From Isoetes taiwanensis (Eukaryota > Streptophyta > Lycopodiopsida > Isoetales > Isoetaceae), in the NCBI GenBank assembly GCA_021234155.1, contig JAJEKV010000034.1:248001-312000 (forward strand): a DNA stretch of 64,000 nt. Direction: 5' to 3'. Positions 1 through 11,488 of this stretch are shown here, in pieces; position 1 is the first letter of the stretch, and each line of letters opens with the position of its first letter. A program made the translations under genes and the position numbers. The notes below the pieces were generated by a model. It saw only the letters and a list, made by a program, of their open reading frames with translations. It ran no database searches and was not told where the DNA came from.

Positions 1-2066
1 GCCCCGCTCCTCGTGGTATCAAGAGTATAAATAGGTGTTTGGTCCGATAATAAATACCATAGTTCTTCCTCGTATAGGTTCGCCTTCGATCTTCGCTGAA
101 GATCTCGTGATACATAAGTGTTAATAGCAATTCCTATGCTTGGCCGATGAAAGAACACCCACCATCTCCTTAAACCGCAAGGTCGCAAGATCGCCATGGC
201 GGAATATAGGATCATGAAGTTTTTTCGTTCGAACCTTAAAATCTAAACCGTCCTCAATCTAGCCCTAGATCTAAACCGTCCGATCTAGGGCGCTGTTGAA
301 GACAGACATACAGTAAAATTTTATAATATAGGATGAGGAGTCTTAGATGTAGAATTTTTCTTTTATATGACTTATGGCTCAGGTAGAATCAATTCAGAAG
401 CCTATGCTCAAACAACCAATAAAAGCAGGGGTGCCTTGCTTAAGGATGTGGATGCAAATTTACTACGCATGTCTGATGCAAAAAATGCTGATCTATGGTG
501 TAAGGGAGAAATCTATCCATGTAATCCTCTAAAAGGTAGACATCCAAATTTTAGTTTAGTTTCAGGTTTGGTTATATTTGCTTGTGAATGAAAGGGAAGA
601 TTGCTTGGTTATTGTGAGAGCATGATCCAGTACAATCGACAATTGACATTTCATCTTAACAAGCTGAATTTAGAAAAAAGTGGAAGAGAGCAATAATACA
701 ATTAGCTGCTTATAAAAGAGGTTTGAGCAGTTGGAGCAAGCTAAATTTCCCATGGAATTTGTGATCAAACAACAGGCAAATGAAAGTTGCATTTTGAAAT
801 CTGAAGCTAAGAAACATAAGAGGCGGATTTGCTCATTGGAGAGTAGGTTAAAAAGGCGAAAGAAGATTTCACTTCGCCTCCGTGAAAGAAAAAAAGATTT
901 AAAGCCAATTGAGCAACTAAATTTCAGGTGTGGAGCTGCTAAGAGGAGAATTTATGCGGTGCGCCAAGTGCTCCATACGAATAAAAGGAAAGGAATAATA
1001 CGAGAGAATGTAGGCTGAGTTCTCAAAAGATTTAATTTATTGGTAGAAAAAGCTTGCCAGAACATCTAACACCACGTCTTTCAATCAAAGTCCTATAGAT
1101 CTCTTTCCCAAGCTGATCTTTGCATGTTGTTAAGATCATTCAATCTAAAAATTTAGCGCCCATTACCTTAAGGCTCGGTGAATCAATCTCAACCAGCTTA
1201 CCAACTCCTTTTGCTGAATAATGGTACTTGTAAAATCAAATGCCTTTTGCATGCAGGTCAGACATTGAGTAGTCTTCAAACAATAAATCCTCCCAAATCG
1301 ATTTGGGGCAGAATTGGAGTTGGAGATCCACTTGATTGCCTCCCAGATGGGCAAGTAGCCTGGGCCAATTGAGTTGGTCCAGATGGCCTCACCTTACTGG
1401 TGAAATTATACTAATTAATCATAAATAGCTAGGCATTTAGTTATTAATTAGCTTAATTAGCTGGCATTTTAGCATAGCTAACTTAAACCCTTTTAGTTTA
1501 ATCCATAATGGCTCCAAAATACCTACGGTGATATATCATGGTATTTATACGTATACTGTATGAATATGTTGAACATCACAACAAGGATGAGAAGCAAGAA
1601 GAATCAAGCAAGGAGGAAAAGCAAAGTGGGCGCAAAATGACAGTTATTACGTGCTGCCCCTCGAAGCAGGGAGATATTAAAGTGATGATTGTGGCGAGCA
1701 AATGGTTTAACCGTACGCCACGTTAGTGACTAGACCAGACAATACCATGTGGCATGATAAAATTTATTAAGTATATTTAATAAGTTACTGGGTTAATAGG
1801 TTAATAAGTTATTGCTCTAGTGGCAATGTCTTTTTCTGTTTTTGGGTTGCCCCTAAGGGGGCAAGCCCTTGTTGAGGAAACCGGTGCTCGCTTCTTGCTC
1901 GAGGCTGCAGCATTAGTCGCCATGTCATCGTTGCCCCAGCGTTTTGCCGCATATTCATACAGGGGGAAAGGCCGATCAGACACACAGATTATTGCCCTTC
2001 AGTTCAGCACTCAGTCAGCAGAAGAAGCTCCCTTATTTTTCCTTGATTCATCTTGCTTCCTGAATT
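1..2066. other. Upstream intergenic region, no clear gene
   Basis: I see no recognisable gene here. A 74-codon ATG frame lies at 367-591, and a Lys/Arg-rich frame without an ATG start at 731-1018 could be a worn coding remnant, but neither resembles a family I know. A TATAAATA-like string occurs near position 26. The last part of the stretch should hold the promoter and 5' leader of the aspartate kinase gene that starts at 2067. Confidence 0.4.
1844..1868. repeat. Hairpin motif GGGTTGCCCC...GGGGGCAAGCCC
   Basis: An imperfect inverted repeat with GC-rich arms and a TAA centre. The same core, preceded by a T run, recurs at 18087-18108 and, reversed, at 59972-59995, so this is a dispersed repeat rather than a chance hairpin. 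It lies about 200 bases before the aspartate kinase start codon. I do not recognise the family. Confidence 0.55.
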
Positions 2067-5000
2067 ATGGCTGCTCCGGCAATGGCACCTGCCGTAGCTT
2101 CTAACCCACATTGCCAGTTCCCCCATTTGTCGACTTTTCGTAGCCATCCTGCCTTAGATTTCGTGGTGCCCATTAAAAATAGCGACTTGGGTATCAGAAT
2201 ATCTTTGAGCTCCAATGTTTTGATTAAGGATAGGCAAGGGCATGCCAGAACTCTGTGTGTGAGAAGTCTAAGGGATGTATCAGAAATCACTGTGCTAGAC
2301 AGAACAGATTTGGAAACACAACTTCGGGAAGTACCTAACCTTCAACAGGAGCTAACTTGTGTCATGAAGTTTGGTGGCTCGTCTCTGGCATCCGCTGACA
2401 GAATGAAAGAGGTGGCTAATTTGATTTCCAGCTTTCCAAATGAGAGGCCTGTGATTGTATTATCGGCTATGGGAAAGACGACTAACAATCTTCTCAAGGT
2501 AAATAAGCATCTTATATCGTACCAAGCTTAACCCGTTATATGAAATGATGATATGGACCTACATTTTTGTTTCTTGAGTTTGCAAGCATTTGTACATCGC
2601 TTGTCAACATGACATCTTTGCACTCGATTTAGCCTGAGATTATCTGTTTCTAGAGATGAATAACAAGACCATTCTACCTATTTCATGGGCTGGAGCTACT
2701 GCAATTAATTGTGGAGTTGGGAATTCCTGTACAATTGGGGAACTTCATGTTGTGAAGGATCTACACTTACGGTATTTACTTTGCTGATGAGTTTTATCAT
2801 CACGCTCATGTTGCCAGCATGTTGCCTTGTTGATATTGTTTGCTTAATCAATCTGAAGTACTGGGGTAGTTTCTACTTTGCGGCCCCCCCTGCTGGATGA
2901 TGACATCTCCACCGTTGATGGCTTTTTTGAAGCCAGATCCATCGTCAGATGGGATAGGGGGGCCGTAAACTAGAAGTGTCCCCAGTACTGTAGACGAGCT
3001 TGGGATTAGTGTCAATGTAATTTCAGGTAAGTTCCATGGTTTAAAGTTTCTGAACATCCTAACTGCTTCAGTAAGTTTTTTGGTCCAACACAATCTGTAT
3101 AGGTCTCATTGAAGAGTTGGAAGGGCTTCTTAAAGGCATTTCTTTGATGAAAGAGTTAACAAACCGCACAAAGGATTATCTTGTTTCTTTTGGTGAGCGA
3201 ATGTCTTCAAGAATTTTTGCAGCGTATTTGAACAAGCTTGGACTGAAGTCAAAGCAGGTCTTTAATCTAAATGCATAGAAACGTTATGATTATAAATGTC
3301 TTTGTGACTCACTGGAAGGCTTTTTAGTATGATGCACCAGATATAGGATTTGTTACCACAGATGATTTTATGAATGCCGATATCCTCGAAGATGCTTACC
3401 CAGCCTTAGCAAAGGCATTACTTGATAACTGGAATAATGAACCTGCAATTCCTATAATCACTGGATTCCTTGGGAAGGTATTATTTATCGAGAGTGTCAG
3501 AAAAGTTATATGTAACTGTAGGGTAGTTCAAATTCATCAGCTTTACTTGGTCCCATAGGGAAAGAACACAGGTGCAATAACCACCCTAGGCAGAGGTGGA
3601 AGTGATTTAACTGCAACTGCTTTAGGGAGAGCTCTTGGGCTAAGGGAAATCCAGGTAAGTTCCTAATGTGGCTGCTCAATGCTTTCATCCCAGCTGCTGG
3701 ACTAAAGCTTTACCTTTTAGGTCTGGAAAGATGTAGATGGCGTGCTTACCTGTGATCCAAATATACATTCAAATGCATTGCCAGTGCCATTTCTAACTTT
3801 TGATGAAGCTGCAGAACTTGCATACTTCGGTGCTCAGGTACAAGCATATACTTTTTCTCTCTACATATTCAGTTTTTCTTTCTTCTTCTTCTTTTTAAGT
3901 TAATTAAACTGGTCAATAGGTTTTGCACCCGCAATCAATGAGGCCAGCAAGAGAGGCAAATATCCCTGTCCGTGTCAAGAATTCTTACAAAACCCTTGCA
4001 GCTGGGACACTTATAACAAAAACAAGAGACTTGAGCAAGGTTTGTTTTCACAGAATGGTACCAATCCACATACTCGGATGCCTTATTTTGGGTAAAATCA
4101 TGCAGTCACTTCTTACAAGCATTGTACTCAAGTCCAACGTGACACTGTTGGATATTGTAAGCACCCGCATGTTGGGGCATTACGGATTTCTTGCAAAGGT
4201 ATGGTCCGTTTGGCTTGCAGTTATCTTATTCATCTACTTAGGAAAGAAAAACAGAATGGCAATACAGAAAGACAATAAAGGCTTATGTTTATGGCCAGTA
4301 ATGATTGCACATGCTTAGTTAGCGTTGTGATGACAATGACAGCAAGAAGTGTAAAAGAAAATTATGTCAAATGCTAGATGGTAAACATGGGAGAATGCTA
4401 TTAAATGCAGAAATACATGGTCTTCTGGCTAACTATTCTCAAATGCATGACAGTTGCACAAATTGTTCTTAAAAAATGTCTAAAATCTGCTTTATGTTTT
4501 CCAGGTTTTTCAAGTCTTTCAGGAGTTTGGTATATCTGTTGATGTTGTTGCAACAAGTGAAGTCAGCATCTCATTGACTCTCGATCCAATCAAAACTTGG
4601 GACAGAGAGTTTGTTCATCTTGTTAGCAATAATTTAGGTGTTCTCTTTTGGTGTTGTTTGGAACTTCTATAACATGTAAGTGTGGTTGCAGGAATTGGAT
4701 GCAACCACACTTGCACTTGTAAGTAGAAAAGCTCAAGGAGTTTGCACTTGTTAGAGTACTAGAGGGGAGATCAATTATTTCTTTGATAGGGAATGTCCAA
4801 AGATCTTCCTTCATTCTGGAGAAGGTACATCCTTATTATTGTTTGTTACTTGTATGTTATTTGTATGATATAGCAAATTTTGCTTATGCAAAGCGCTTAA
4901 GGTTTTCAAGGCCTCGTGGGTTAATGTGCAAATGATCTCACAAGGTGTTTCAAAGGTTAGTTACCCCCAAAGATTTTTGGTATCTATATCATTTTAAGTA

Positions 5001-5095
5001 GTATATGAGCTCCCTTTATTACAGTCAATATATCTTGTGTTGTAAATGATGACGAGGCCAAGCAATGTGTCGAAGCTGCATTAATCAATTTTTGA
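2067..5095 (+). CDS. AK: Monofunctional aspartate kinase (plastid type), 13 exons, frame broken near the 3' end
   Basis: It phosphorylates L-aspartate, the first step of the Lys/Thr/Met/Ile pathway in plastids. Exon 1 starts at ATG 2067 with a Ser/Arg-rich transit-like N-terminus; the kinase motif KFGGSS is at residues 101-106. Exons inferred from homology and GT-AG sites: 2067-2498, 2668-2771 (or from 2656), 2986-3026, 3103-3257, 3328-3477, 3559-3654, 3721-3837, 3920-4039, 4106-4198, 4505-4621, 4692-4824, 4902-4955, 5025-5095. Signature segments include FGERMSSR (exon 4), [12 protein letters not shown] (exon 6), VWKDVDGVL (exon 7) and VKNSY (exon 8); exons 9-13 cover the regulatory ACT domains, with NVQMISQG in exon 12. 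Exon 11 needs a 1-nt frameshift near 4728 (AAAA run), and the exon 12/13 junction is one base out of frame. So it is either a decaying copy or there are indel errors. The family identity is certain; whether it is functional is not. Confidence 0.9.
2861..2985. mobile_element. Foldback MITE in aspartate kinase intron 2, ending at the exon 3 acceptor
   Basis: Terminal inverted repeats of roughly 30 bp begin CTGGGG and run into a GCGGCCCCCC-type block; the other end is GGGGGGCCG...CCCCAG. TA flanks both ends (2859-2860 and 2986-2987), as expected for a Tc1/mariner-type target duplication. The element's final CAG is directly followed by exon 3, so it supplies the 3' splice site. Length is 125 bp with no coding capacity. 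Confidence 0.75.
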
Positions 5096-6615
5096 AAAGG
5101 AGACGAGTACTTAGTGGTAGAATCTTGCGGGGCACTAGTGACTACAAAGTGGTTATACCGATTTTTTCCAAAATGGGCAATCAAATCTTTATCCATTTTG
5201 TTATCTTTGGACGCCTAAGTGAGGTCAGATTATCCTCAATTTATTATATACGAGGAAGATATTATTCCACATAACCAGGGTAAAATGATGGTAAAATGAT
5301 GTTACGGCTCCATTATTTAAGTTGGTGGTTCACCACTTACATAAAAAAAAATGAATGGAATAAATTTTATTGGTCATTGCATTGTTTTAATTTCTAGTCC
5401 TTCAAGGGATCTTCAACACCATCCGTTGGATGAAGTCCCATCGCTTTTACAGCTACACGTTTCAGAAAACATACATCAAGGTTCGTTGAAATTTACAACT
5501 ATACGAAACAAAATATTCAAGTTGTTCACAAGAGGCATAGTAATAGTATATGAATGCTATGGCAGGCATATTTTGATAGCCATCCATGTTAAGCCTTGCA
5601 ATGGTCGATTTAAAATGTTCTTTGGCGATAATGCATTTGTGCATTTGTTAATCGAAGACAACAAACCATGTAGTGTGGAAGACAACAAACCATACAAACC
5701 ATATAGTGTGAAGCATTAGAAACTAAGGCTAGCTATCAGATTTGGAGGGCAATATCTCATTTGCCATAGTAAGATGCTACATAGTCTTAGGCAAAAAGAT
5801 ATTCTTGAAGAATGTTGCAGTTTTCAAAGGCAAAAAGACATTCTTGAACAAGGGGTGCTTATAGAAGGAGTTCCATTGCCAGCCAACACTCTAGATCACC
5901 CCAATAGATCGCTATGGCTAAGTATAGACCAAATTTTATCCAAGAAAAGCTTATATTGCATTCCTTATTGTTCACAAGTATATTTTGCTTAGATCGTCGC
6001 TTCCATCGCCTTCGCTCCATGCATTACTTCCATAAGGGTAGGTGTGATGATAAAAAATGTAGCAAGTACGTAACGTAAAATTGTAAATAGCATTAAAGTT
6101 GTCACAATAGTCTTTGTTTTCCAAACAATTGAATGAATTGTTCCATAGCCCGTGAGGAAAACCAACCGCTTGGTTTCCCTCGAAAGCGTAATTAAAGGAT
6201 CGGCCCCCATGGATTTTAAAGGTCCTGCTTTTAGAGTAAATAGCCATGGTTGAGGACCATTGTATGGAATCACCTCCTCAGATATTTTGTTATGTGTCTT
6301 CACTAGGTCGCATAACAAGCGTGTGTCACTTGATCTTGATGGCCATGAACTTATGTCATTGTCCTCATATTGATGTGATATGATCAAGAATAACATTCTC
6401 TCACGCATGTTGTTTTAATAGTGGATGTGGTAATGTTGATTATTAACATTGCTATCGACATTAAGGAAATTTCATGCCGCAAATAGCTACTTGCTTTGAG
6501 TTCAAAATATCCGGTCCGCAATAGTCTTGGCTCTTGCCCTCTCCTAGCCTCAATGACATCCGGGCTTAGAATGGCCAAATATTTGCTCAACAACTAGATT
6601 ATAATTCCATCTAGA
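5096..6615. other. Mostly featureless region after aspartate kinase
   Basis: This stretch holds the presumed 3' UTR of the kinase gene, then AT-rich sequence. Two short tandem duplications are visible: a GAAGACAACAAACCATA-type unit at about 5656-5710, and an AGGCAAAAAGATATTCTTGAA-type unit at about 5790-5850. Apart from the small minus-strand ORF at 5989-6408, I see nothing I can name. Confidence 0.4.
5989..6408 (-). CDS. Unrecognised 139-codon ORF
   Basis: An ATG-started frame with a hydrophobic stretch near its C-terminus (LMLFTILRYVLATFFII) that could be a membrane segment. I do not recognise the family. There is no neighbouring exon or splice structure to support it, and it may be a chance frame or a remnant. 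No function is proposed. Confidence 0.2.
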   Translation of the reverse strand: MRERMLFLIISHQYEDNDISSWPSRSSDTRLLCDLVKTHNKISEEVIPYNGPQPWLFTLKAGPLKSMGADPLITLSRETKRLVFLTGYGTIHSIVWKTKTIVTTLMLFTILRYVLATFFIITPTLMEVMHGAKAMEATI

Positions 6616-7085
6616 GGAGGTTTGCTTTTGAAGATGTGCACAAAGTGTTCAACCAAATGCGTGAAAGGAATATTATATCATGTTCAACCATGATTGCAAA
6701 GACATATAGAGCATGGTTATGGAAAAGAGGCATTTGGCATTTATCAACAAATGCAAAGCTAGCAAAGGAGAGTCCAAACACCATTATCTACATAGTTCTT
6801 CTCAACGGTTGTGCCAAATTTTAGTTGTTTTAACAAGGTATAAAATTAATTCATGCACATGCTATATAGTATGGGTTTGAATCAAGAATATCGCTGGGAA
6901 TGCCCTCATCAATATGCATGGGAAGACTAATAACTGAATGATGCATCCGGAGATTTTCAACCTAATGGATGAGAAAGATGTCATATCTTGGAATACAATT
7001 GTTGCAACGTATTCCCATTATGGTTTTTTCAAAGAGGCCCACTATCTTTTCAACAGACGCAGCTTGCATGGCTTCAAACCGTGAT
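6616..7085 (+). pseudogene. PPR protein gene fragment (PLS class), broken
   Basis: Read across frames, this gives consecutive pentatricopeptide repeats: VFNQMRERNIIS.STMIA, then SPNTI.YIVLLNGCAK, IHAHA..YGFESR, MDEKDVISWNTIVATYSHYG and EA.YLFN. These are classical plant PPR phrases; intact members bind organellar RNA. At least two in-frame stops and frame changes (near 6823 and 6860-6930) disable it, and both ends of the gene are missing. It runs directly into receptor-kinase sequence, so two unrelated gene fragments adjoin here. Confidence 0.75.
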
Positions 7086-7149
7086 GAGGCCATGTTCATC
7101 AAGATTCTAATGCATGCACTACAGAGCTTCAATGAAAGCCGCAAGAGTT

Positions 7150-7740
7150 TAAGTTATGCATCTTTCACCGGTCCGGTAGTAATCGTTGTTGGATTGGGTT
7201 GTCAGAGGGCCTATTCTTTGGTGGATTCAAAAGTAATTTTGGGAATTGTTGTTGGAAGTATAGTTGCCATCTTTTGTCTCATATTTGTGGTGATCGATTT
7301 AGATGGTCTTGAAGCAAGAGAGCATGTCTCTTTGGCGCAACAAAAGGCCAACCTAAATGCCCCGCCTCGATTCTAGCCTCTCCATCAAAGAACACCGACA
7401 AATTCAAGGAACCCTTGAGCATCAACATTGCTACCTTTGAAATCCCTTTCTAGGCTCACATTTGCAGATATTCTTTTGGCCAATTTCTCAGAAAACCAAC
7501 ATCATTGAGATGGAGGATTTGAAACCGCTTATAAAGCAATTCCTCCCCGATTCGCACGCTTGTTGTGAAGAAGCTTAGCTAGGCTAAAAATCAAGGTAAC
7601 ATGGAGTTCCTTGCAGAGATGCAAACTCTTGGTAAAGTTAAGCACATAAACGTTCTCTCCCTTTTTGGGTATTACTCCCTGGCAGATGAAAAGTTCCTAT
7701 TTTATGAATGGCAGAGGAAGTGGATAAGAAGGTAATCTAT
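7150..7740 (+). pseudogene. EMS1/EXS-like LRR receptor kinase fragment: membrane segment to kinase subdomain III
   Basis: A transmembrane helix (ILGIVVGSIVAIFCLIFVVI, about 7235-7295) is followed by a juxtamembrane stretch with the EPLSINIATFEIP phrase typical of EMS1-type kinases (about 7407-7450). Next come a damaged glycine loop (DGGFETAYKA; the family has GDGGFGTVYKA), the VKKL lysine region and FLAEMQTLGKVKH..VLSLFGY, ending in DEKFLFYEW. At least three frameshifts and several stops (for example at 7374) show it is dead. The LRR ectodomain and most of the kinase are absent. The intact family acts in cell-to-cell signalling at the plasma membrane. Confidence 0.75.
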
Positions 7741-9220
7741 AAATATCTTAATTCCATGTTGTACTAGGAAATTCTAGTCGTGCTGTTGTCAATAAGTCCA
7801 TTCATCTCCATTTATACTTTCTTAAGACGCTTCGCCAACAAATTCGCTTTGGCAAAGAAAAACCTACTTTTAGCAACTCAAAGATTATCGTGCCCTTGAT
7901 TTTATTGGTGTTTTGTTCCGCTGTTGACATCAATACATCCGTAAATGGACATCTTTATGTGTCTAGGGAAATATGTCTCAAAGATTGCTTCGCCTCTATC
8001 GTTGGCCGTGATTTTGTACCATATATGAATGTTCCATCCAAAATTGACCTGTTAAAGCTATGGAAAACTAGGTGATTTTTATGTTCTACATCTTTAAACT
8101 AATGATATATCCTTGCTCTATGGTGTTGTTAGATTCACGTGTTTGGACAATGTCCTTATTGCTTTATGATTTTTGTTTATTAAAATACATTTTTTTTGTA
8201 GAAGGCTAGCATAAGAGTAATCTCGATAATTATAGGATATAGAGCTAGGTACCTAATTTGATAGGTTCGAGATTTTACTTTAATTGCGTAAAATGGTATC
8301 TAACCTTAAATGCATAATGAAAGCAGCTTGTAATGTCGCATAAATTCTAGCCCTATTTCTATGTGGTTGTATTTGCAAAGATACAACTTGAGTTCTACAT
8401 GGACATAAAATGACTTACATTCTAGAAAATACAACTTGACTTCTATAAGGACATACACCTCGACTTACACTCTAGAAAATACAAAAAGTTGTATGAAGTT
8501 ATGAAGTTAATATTTTTCCTTATCCAAAGCTTACATTTAATATTATTGGCTTCATAGAACTTACAAAGAGTTATGCGGTTATTGAAGACTATTCATTATT
8601 CTACTTTAACATGCTTACAAATTTAATTCGCAAGGGTATTGCATCATTCCCTCTAACTATAAGCTAGAGATTGTGCAAGTGATTACATCTTAAACTTAAG
8701 CCACCGAATCCAACAACACATCTAGGCTATAAGTTATGACTCAAGCATTCTTACATTATATTGATACCATTCTTACACCATATCAATGAAATTTCAAATT
8801 AGCACTGTTGGTCTTGGTCATCCACTGGTCCAAACTTAAAACATAGAAATTGCACTGCACCGCACCCCCTGCATCAATGCTCATATATGGCTACGATCTC
8901 TAAAGGTGTCATATCTAGGTCTTGGAATTGTTGTTGATGCTTTAGAACATAAAAACAACAAATAACGCCTCTTCCTACAAAGTATGTAAAGCTGCAAGGC
9001 AAAAAGAATAATAAAAATCTCATGTCAGGAATCTCAAGTCATTAGCACCATGCTAGAAATAGGCTTGGTCCATGCACAATTCATAAACAAAGGAAAATAA
9101 AACAACACAAAACAAAACCCTCCTTTCAAACCATTAATAATCCCAAACACATCAAATGACCCAACAAGAACCATGAAACAAAATGACAGCAAGAAACATG
9201 AAAACACACTCTCGGGCCAC
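7741..9220. other. AT-rich intergenic region with one local duplication
   Basis: I find no gene. At about 8386-8500 a unit of about 58 bp (an ACAACTTGA...TCTAGAAAATACAA type) is duplicated in tandem with moderate divergence. The rest is featureless. Confidence 0.4.
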
Positions 9221-9250
9221 TGAAGGGCAACCCTCCGTGCGCAGCACCTT
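9214..9250 (-). repeat. Dispersed repeat shared with 55954-55990 (opposite orientation)
   Basis: About 26 bases here (9225-9250) match exactly, as the reverse complement, the sequence at 55954-55979, and the similarity continues more weakly into the GGCC-containing flank. The core carries GGGCAACCCTCCG, which recalls the GGGTTGCCC hairpin motif seen elsewhere in the window. Confidence 0.5.
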
Positions 9251-9289
9251 GTTCTAATTTGGCAATTATTAGGATAACATTTCTAAGAT

Positions 9290-10260
9290 TTTTTCGAATT
9301 CTTTTATATTTAGAGAATGACTGCAATTGAAATCGAAAGATGCAATCTTTACAGAGGATATCATAACTACAGTGGATCCACCTGATACTGTACTTCAAAG
9401 GCTTGGGGATAACCATCTAGGTGTTGGTATTGGAAGGCTGCATATCGAGGTTGATAACTTATTGTTCTAAGGGACCTCTAGTGATTGCATTATATGCTCT
9501 GGGCTGCTGGAGTCTCAAGCCCAACTAAGATGGCCAATTCGATACATTGTGGACAAAGACGGGAAAATACTGAAAGCTCCAACCCAAGAAGATAAAGAAA
9601 GCCTCACAGAGGTCATGTAGAAGATTTGATAGTTGATAAGTGCCCAGTGATGACAAAGAAGAGGCGCTGCATGTTTCATAAAAGGCAACCCTATGAAAGG
9701 ACTAGAAATGAGATGTGTATGCTGGGGGATAAAAGAAGGGCAGCAACCAAAGAAAATATGGAAGCAGTTAGGGGACAAAACTGTTGTAGTCTCAATTGCA
9801 CTATTCAGTATAGTGTGGATGACCTTGTTGAAATAAGGTCTTAATACACTGGGCAACTTCAGAAGGAGAGGATTAATTTCATCTACTGGCTGTTTAAAAA
9901 TTTCTATCATGATGATATGACAAGGATATTGCTTTATCAGTTGAAGGGCTTGAGGGTATGTATGAGGGCATTAAGATGGATCCTTGGCATGCCCAAGGCA
10001 TCATTTTATAGATACTGGGAACATGTCAGAGGAGGAGCTAAGGTGTTCATTCATGGCAATGTATGCACTTTGAAAGCTAGAGCAAACTCTTTGTGGGCCA
10101 TTGCAGTTTTTGAAAACTTTGTGAGATACATGATCTCAAGTTATGGCCCATAAATCCAAAGTGAACAAACACGGTGTCAGAATAGTCCAAAGAGTACTTC
10201 CACATCATTATATCCAGAAGAAGTGTCTGAAAGCGGTAAATGCAATTCTAAACAAGTGTA
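9290..10260 (+). pseudogene. Relic of a repetitive ORF with ASFYRYW and GMPK motifs, probably transposon-derived
   Basis: Pieces in different frames read as one protein: KKRRCMFHKRQPYERTR, RRAATKENMEAVRGQNC, ERINFIYWLFKNFYHDD, LRVCMRALRWILGMPKA then SFYRYW, ARANSLWAIAVFENFVR and AHKSKVNKHG.RIVQRVLP. Upstream, at 9340-9600, TVDPPDTVLQRLG and YIVDKDGKILKAP may belong to it. Stops and frameshifts separate the pieces. The style (a short Cys-containing region, then a helical region) suggests a multicopy transposon protein, but I cannot name the superfamily with confidence. Confidence 0.4.
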
Positions 10261-10439
10261 GTTGGTTGCAAAACATGTTGGCCTAGGGTTTATAAGTGCC
10301 AAATTCTTACAAGGGCTTATATATGGCATACACTCTAGTATTCTTAGTAAGGACCTTTACAACTCAACGCCCTTTGAGAATTGGGTCTTTAAACTATGTA
10401 TGACTATGATACTGACCCTTTAACAATAGATTCAAATAG

Positions 10440-11470
10440 TGGCATTAACACCATACACCATGTAATTCTGAGGGTTCAATCTCCAACACCTCTCCTAGCT
10501 TGCAGTTTTATGCATTGTCCATAACAATTTGAAATATTTTTTTGGCCCAAAACTTTCAATGATTGCCTTTATTTTTTTGTAAATCCAAGTCGATGATACC
10601 GTTTCGTTCTTGCTCTTCACAGACCTAAAAAATGGCTCACCTATAGGATAGACAGCCATGTAGTTAATAATGTATCTTTGTTTATATTGCTCCACCCGTC
10701 AGTCAAACATTCTTGATCATGCTTCGGTAACATGATCCAACTTGATATTCACACTTTTAACCATTTTTTAATGTATGTCATCGACCATGCATGCAACTTC
10801 TTGAAATGCCTCCTTTATTGCTTTACTATCTAATAGATGCAGGAACAACCCAACATACAAAATCCTTCGACAACTTTTTGTGGAGTCTGATGAAGCTGCT
10901 CTGTGGCGAGACACTGGTCAATTCTCCCCTATTTGCTCCAACAAGCAACCAGCTCCAGTGTTTGAGCTATCCATTATTGCCATGTACTACGTGTACATAG
11001 TCTGATTGCATCAAGCCCACTTTCAGATAAAAGTTTTTCCTCAATGCATTCATCATATGCTTGACTGTCCTCTATAATGCCTCCAGTGTCCCTTCCATAC
11101 ACTTTCCACACTTCTTGTACTTGCGTTCTTCTACCGTCGAATGGTTTGAAGTCATCCTAACCTTCTCAATGTATTCTTATGAAGTTCCTTCTAGGCCTAA
11201 CATTATGCTATCCCATCATTTTTATCTCCTTTCTGTACTCCTTCCAAAATATGGGCACATATTTGAGTAGTACTTCAATTCCTTGAGACATGTCCACAAC
11301 AATTACATGACCACTTGCCATTAGCCAACCTATCCGCATACTCCCATTCAATCCCATATTTTCTGCTGGCCCTCCTTGGCTTTGGCGCAATTTTTACTAG
11401 CTCTAGTTACTGCATTAGAAGCAGCACCATCCGTGTCACCCATTGCAAAACTTCTGTTCAATCGACCCTC
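10440..11470 (-). pseudogene. hAT transposase relic (DUF659-like region)
   Basis: On the minus strand, the frame ending at 10495 reads YIINYMAVYPIGEPFFRSV followed by IIESFGPKKYF, and a neighbouring frame gives QIVMDNA.NC. This matches the plant hAT/DUF659 pattern of an IINF..SP.G..FL.S. block and a VVTDNASN block. Sequence towards 11470 reads as fragments of the N-terminal part in several frames. Many stops and shifts are present, so it is inactive. I did not find terminal repeats. Confidence 0.6.
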
Positions 11471-11488
11471 GGGGTAGAGTTAATAAAA

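Noticed and set aside
3923-4318. 131-codon plus-strand ORF covering two aspartate kinase exons
   Set aside because: It simply reads exon 8 through the intron into exon 9; the GT donor at 4040 and the AG before 4106 give the known protein, so it is not a separate gene.
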